A DNA stretch of 6,532 nt from UBA652 sp964598235. Its GTDB lineage: Bacteria; Pseudomonadota; Gammaproteobacteria; Nitrosococcales; Methylophagaceae. The DNA lies in the NCBI GenBank assembly GCA_964598235.1, contig CAZRAY010000069.1, positions 1 through 6,532 of the forward strand, given 5' to 3'. Positions 6,345 to 6,532 of the stretch are shown here, one piece after another. Position 1 is the stretch's first letter. Every line of letters starts with the position of its first letter. The notes beneath the pieces are model-generated. The model made no database searches, was not told the DNA's origin, and saw only the letters and a program-made list of their open reading frames with translations. Position numbers and translations under genes: made by a program.

Positions 6345-6532
6345 TTAATCAATCTCAATCATCTCAAATTTCTGAGTTGCAGAATTCCATTCAAACAATA
6401 AATCGTAAGCCACCCCATCGAGCACGGCGTTATTTATGCGGAATCGTTTTAGGATTGTGGTGGAATCTCCAGGTTCGGGTTTGATAAAGCTCACGCCACT
6501 TAAATTAACAGGTGCGAGCGGGCCAATAAAGG
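6345..6532 (-). CDS. C-terminal end of a second secreted-protein paralogue (partial, runs off the right edge)
   Basis: Only the last 61 codons and the TAA stop (6347-6345) are inside the window; the 5' part lies beyond 6532. The translated end begins FIGPLAPVNLSGVSF and ends with YDLLFEWNSATQKFEMIEID. It aligns without gaps to residues 349-409 of the neighbouring protein. Differences are mostly conservative: I/V, R/K, F/I, M/I, T/A and D/E, plus V/I and F/D in the final residues. The frame has no stop or frameshift despite about 12% nucleotide divergence, which suggests it is still a working gene, in contrast to the pyrD fragment beside it. Whether the missing part keeps the signal peptide and both upstream domains cannot be seen. 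Confidence 0.88.
   Translation of the reverse strand, partial: FIGPLAPVNLSGVSFIKPEPGDSTTILKRFRINNAVLDGVAYDLLFEWNSATQKFEMIEID

Larger units (their letters stand above)
5953..6532. repeat. Diverged direct repeat, copy B (reaches the window edge)
   Basis: This is the second copy of the 4085-4722 segment in the same orientation. Hand alignment gives about 22 substitutions over the first ~210 bp (pyrD part) and about 22 over the 186 bp of secreted-protein coding sequence, that is 88-90% identity. Relative to copy A it lacks 1 bp near 6181, 12 bp near 6240 and a net 49 bp of the intergenic region. It ends only because the window ends. Confidence 0.93.

Noticed and set aside
6257..6484. Plus-strand frame of 75 codons at the right end
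   Set aside because: It lies antisense to the conserved C-terminal coding region of the second secreted-protein gene and has no protein features of its own.
4390..6532. Insertion sequence or transposon as cause of the duplication
   Set aside because: No transposase frame, terminal inverted repeats or target-site duplication are visible around either repeat copy inside the window.

Overview
The window looks like chromosomal DNA of a gammaproteobacterium of moderate GC. The case rests on gene content: a TrmL-type SPOUT methyltransferase, an MltD-type lytic transglycosylase lipoprotein with three LysM repeats, a DUF2797 protein, a membrane-associated class 2 PyrD and a CCA-encoding tRNA-Thr. 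I cannot name the genus from sequence alone.

Layout, left to right. Positions 1-267 hold no convincing gene. A minus-strand block follows: mltD (908-2482), trmL (440-895, 12 bp after the mltD stop) and tRNA-Thr(UGU) (309-384). The tRNA has its own promoter (398-426) and a strong UUCG-loop terminator (268-300). From a 70-bp divergent spacer (2483-2552) a plus-strand pair runs the other way: a DUF2797 gene (2553-3386, GTG start) overlapping pyrD (3379-4389) by 8 bp. Converging on pyrD from the right is a minus-strand gene for a 409-residue secreted protein (4535-5764). It has a jelly-roll-like N-terminal domain and an Ig-like domain, and ends at its own terminator hairpin (4471-4516).

The unusual part is the right third. 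From about 5953 to the window edge the sequence repeats, at roughly 88-90% identity by hand count, the block that begins inside pyrD near 4085. The repeat carries the last ~100 codons of pyrD (now frameshifted), a decayed copy of the terminator hairpin, and the C-terminal coding end of a second secreted-protein gene on the minus strand (6345 to the edge, frame open). This is a tandem duplication of about 1.8-1.9 kb with unit [pyrD tail - terminator - secreted-protein gene - upstream region]. The pyrD tail has decayed while the secreted-protein frame has stayed intact, so the secreted gene is probably the selected cargo. More copies may lie beyond the window.

Functionally, the left two thirds are housekeeping: tRNA wobble methylation, peptidoglycan turnover and pyrimidine synthesis. 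The right third looks like a small expanding family of exported proteins of unknown role, anchored on pyrD. I see no phage, IS element, CRISPR array or defence genes.
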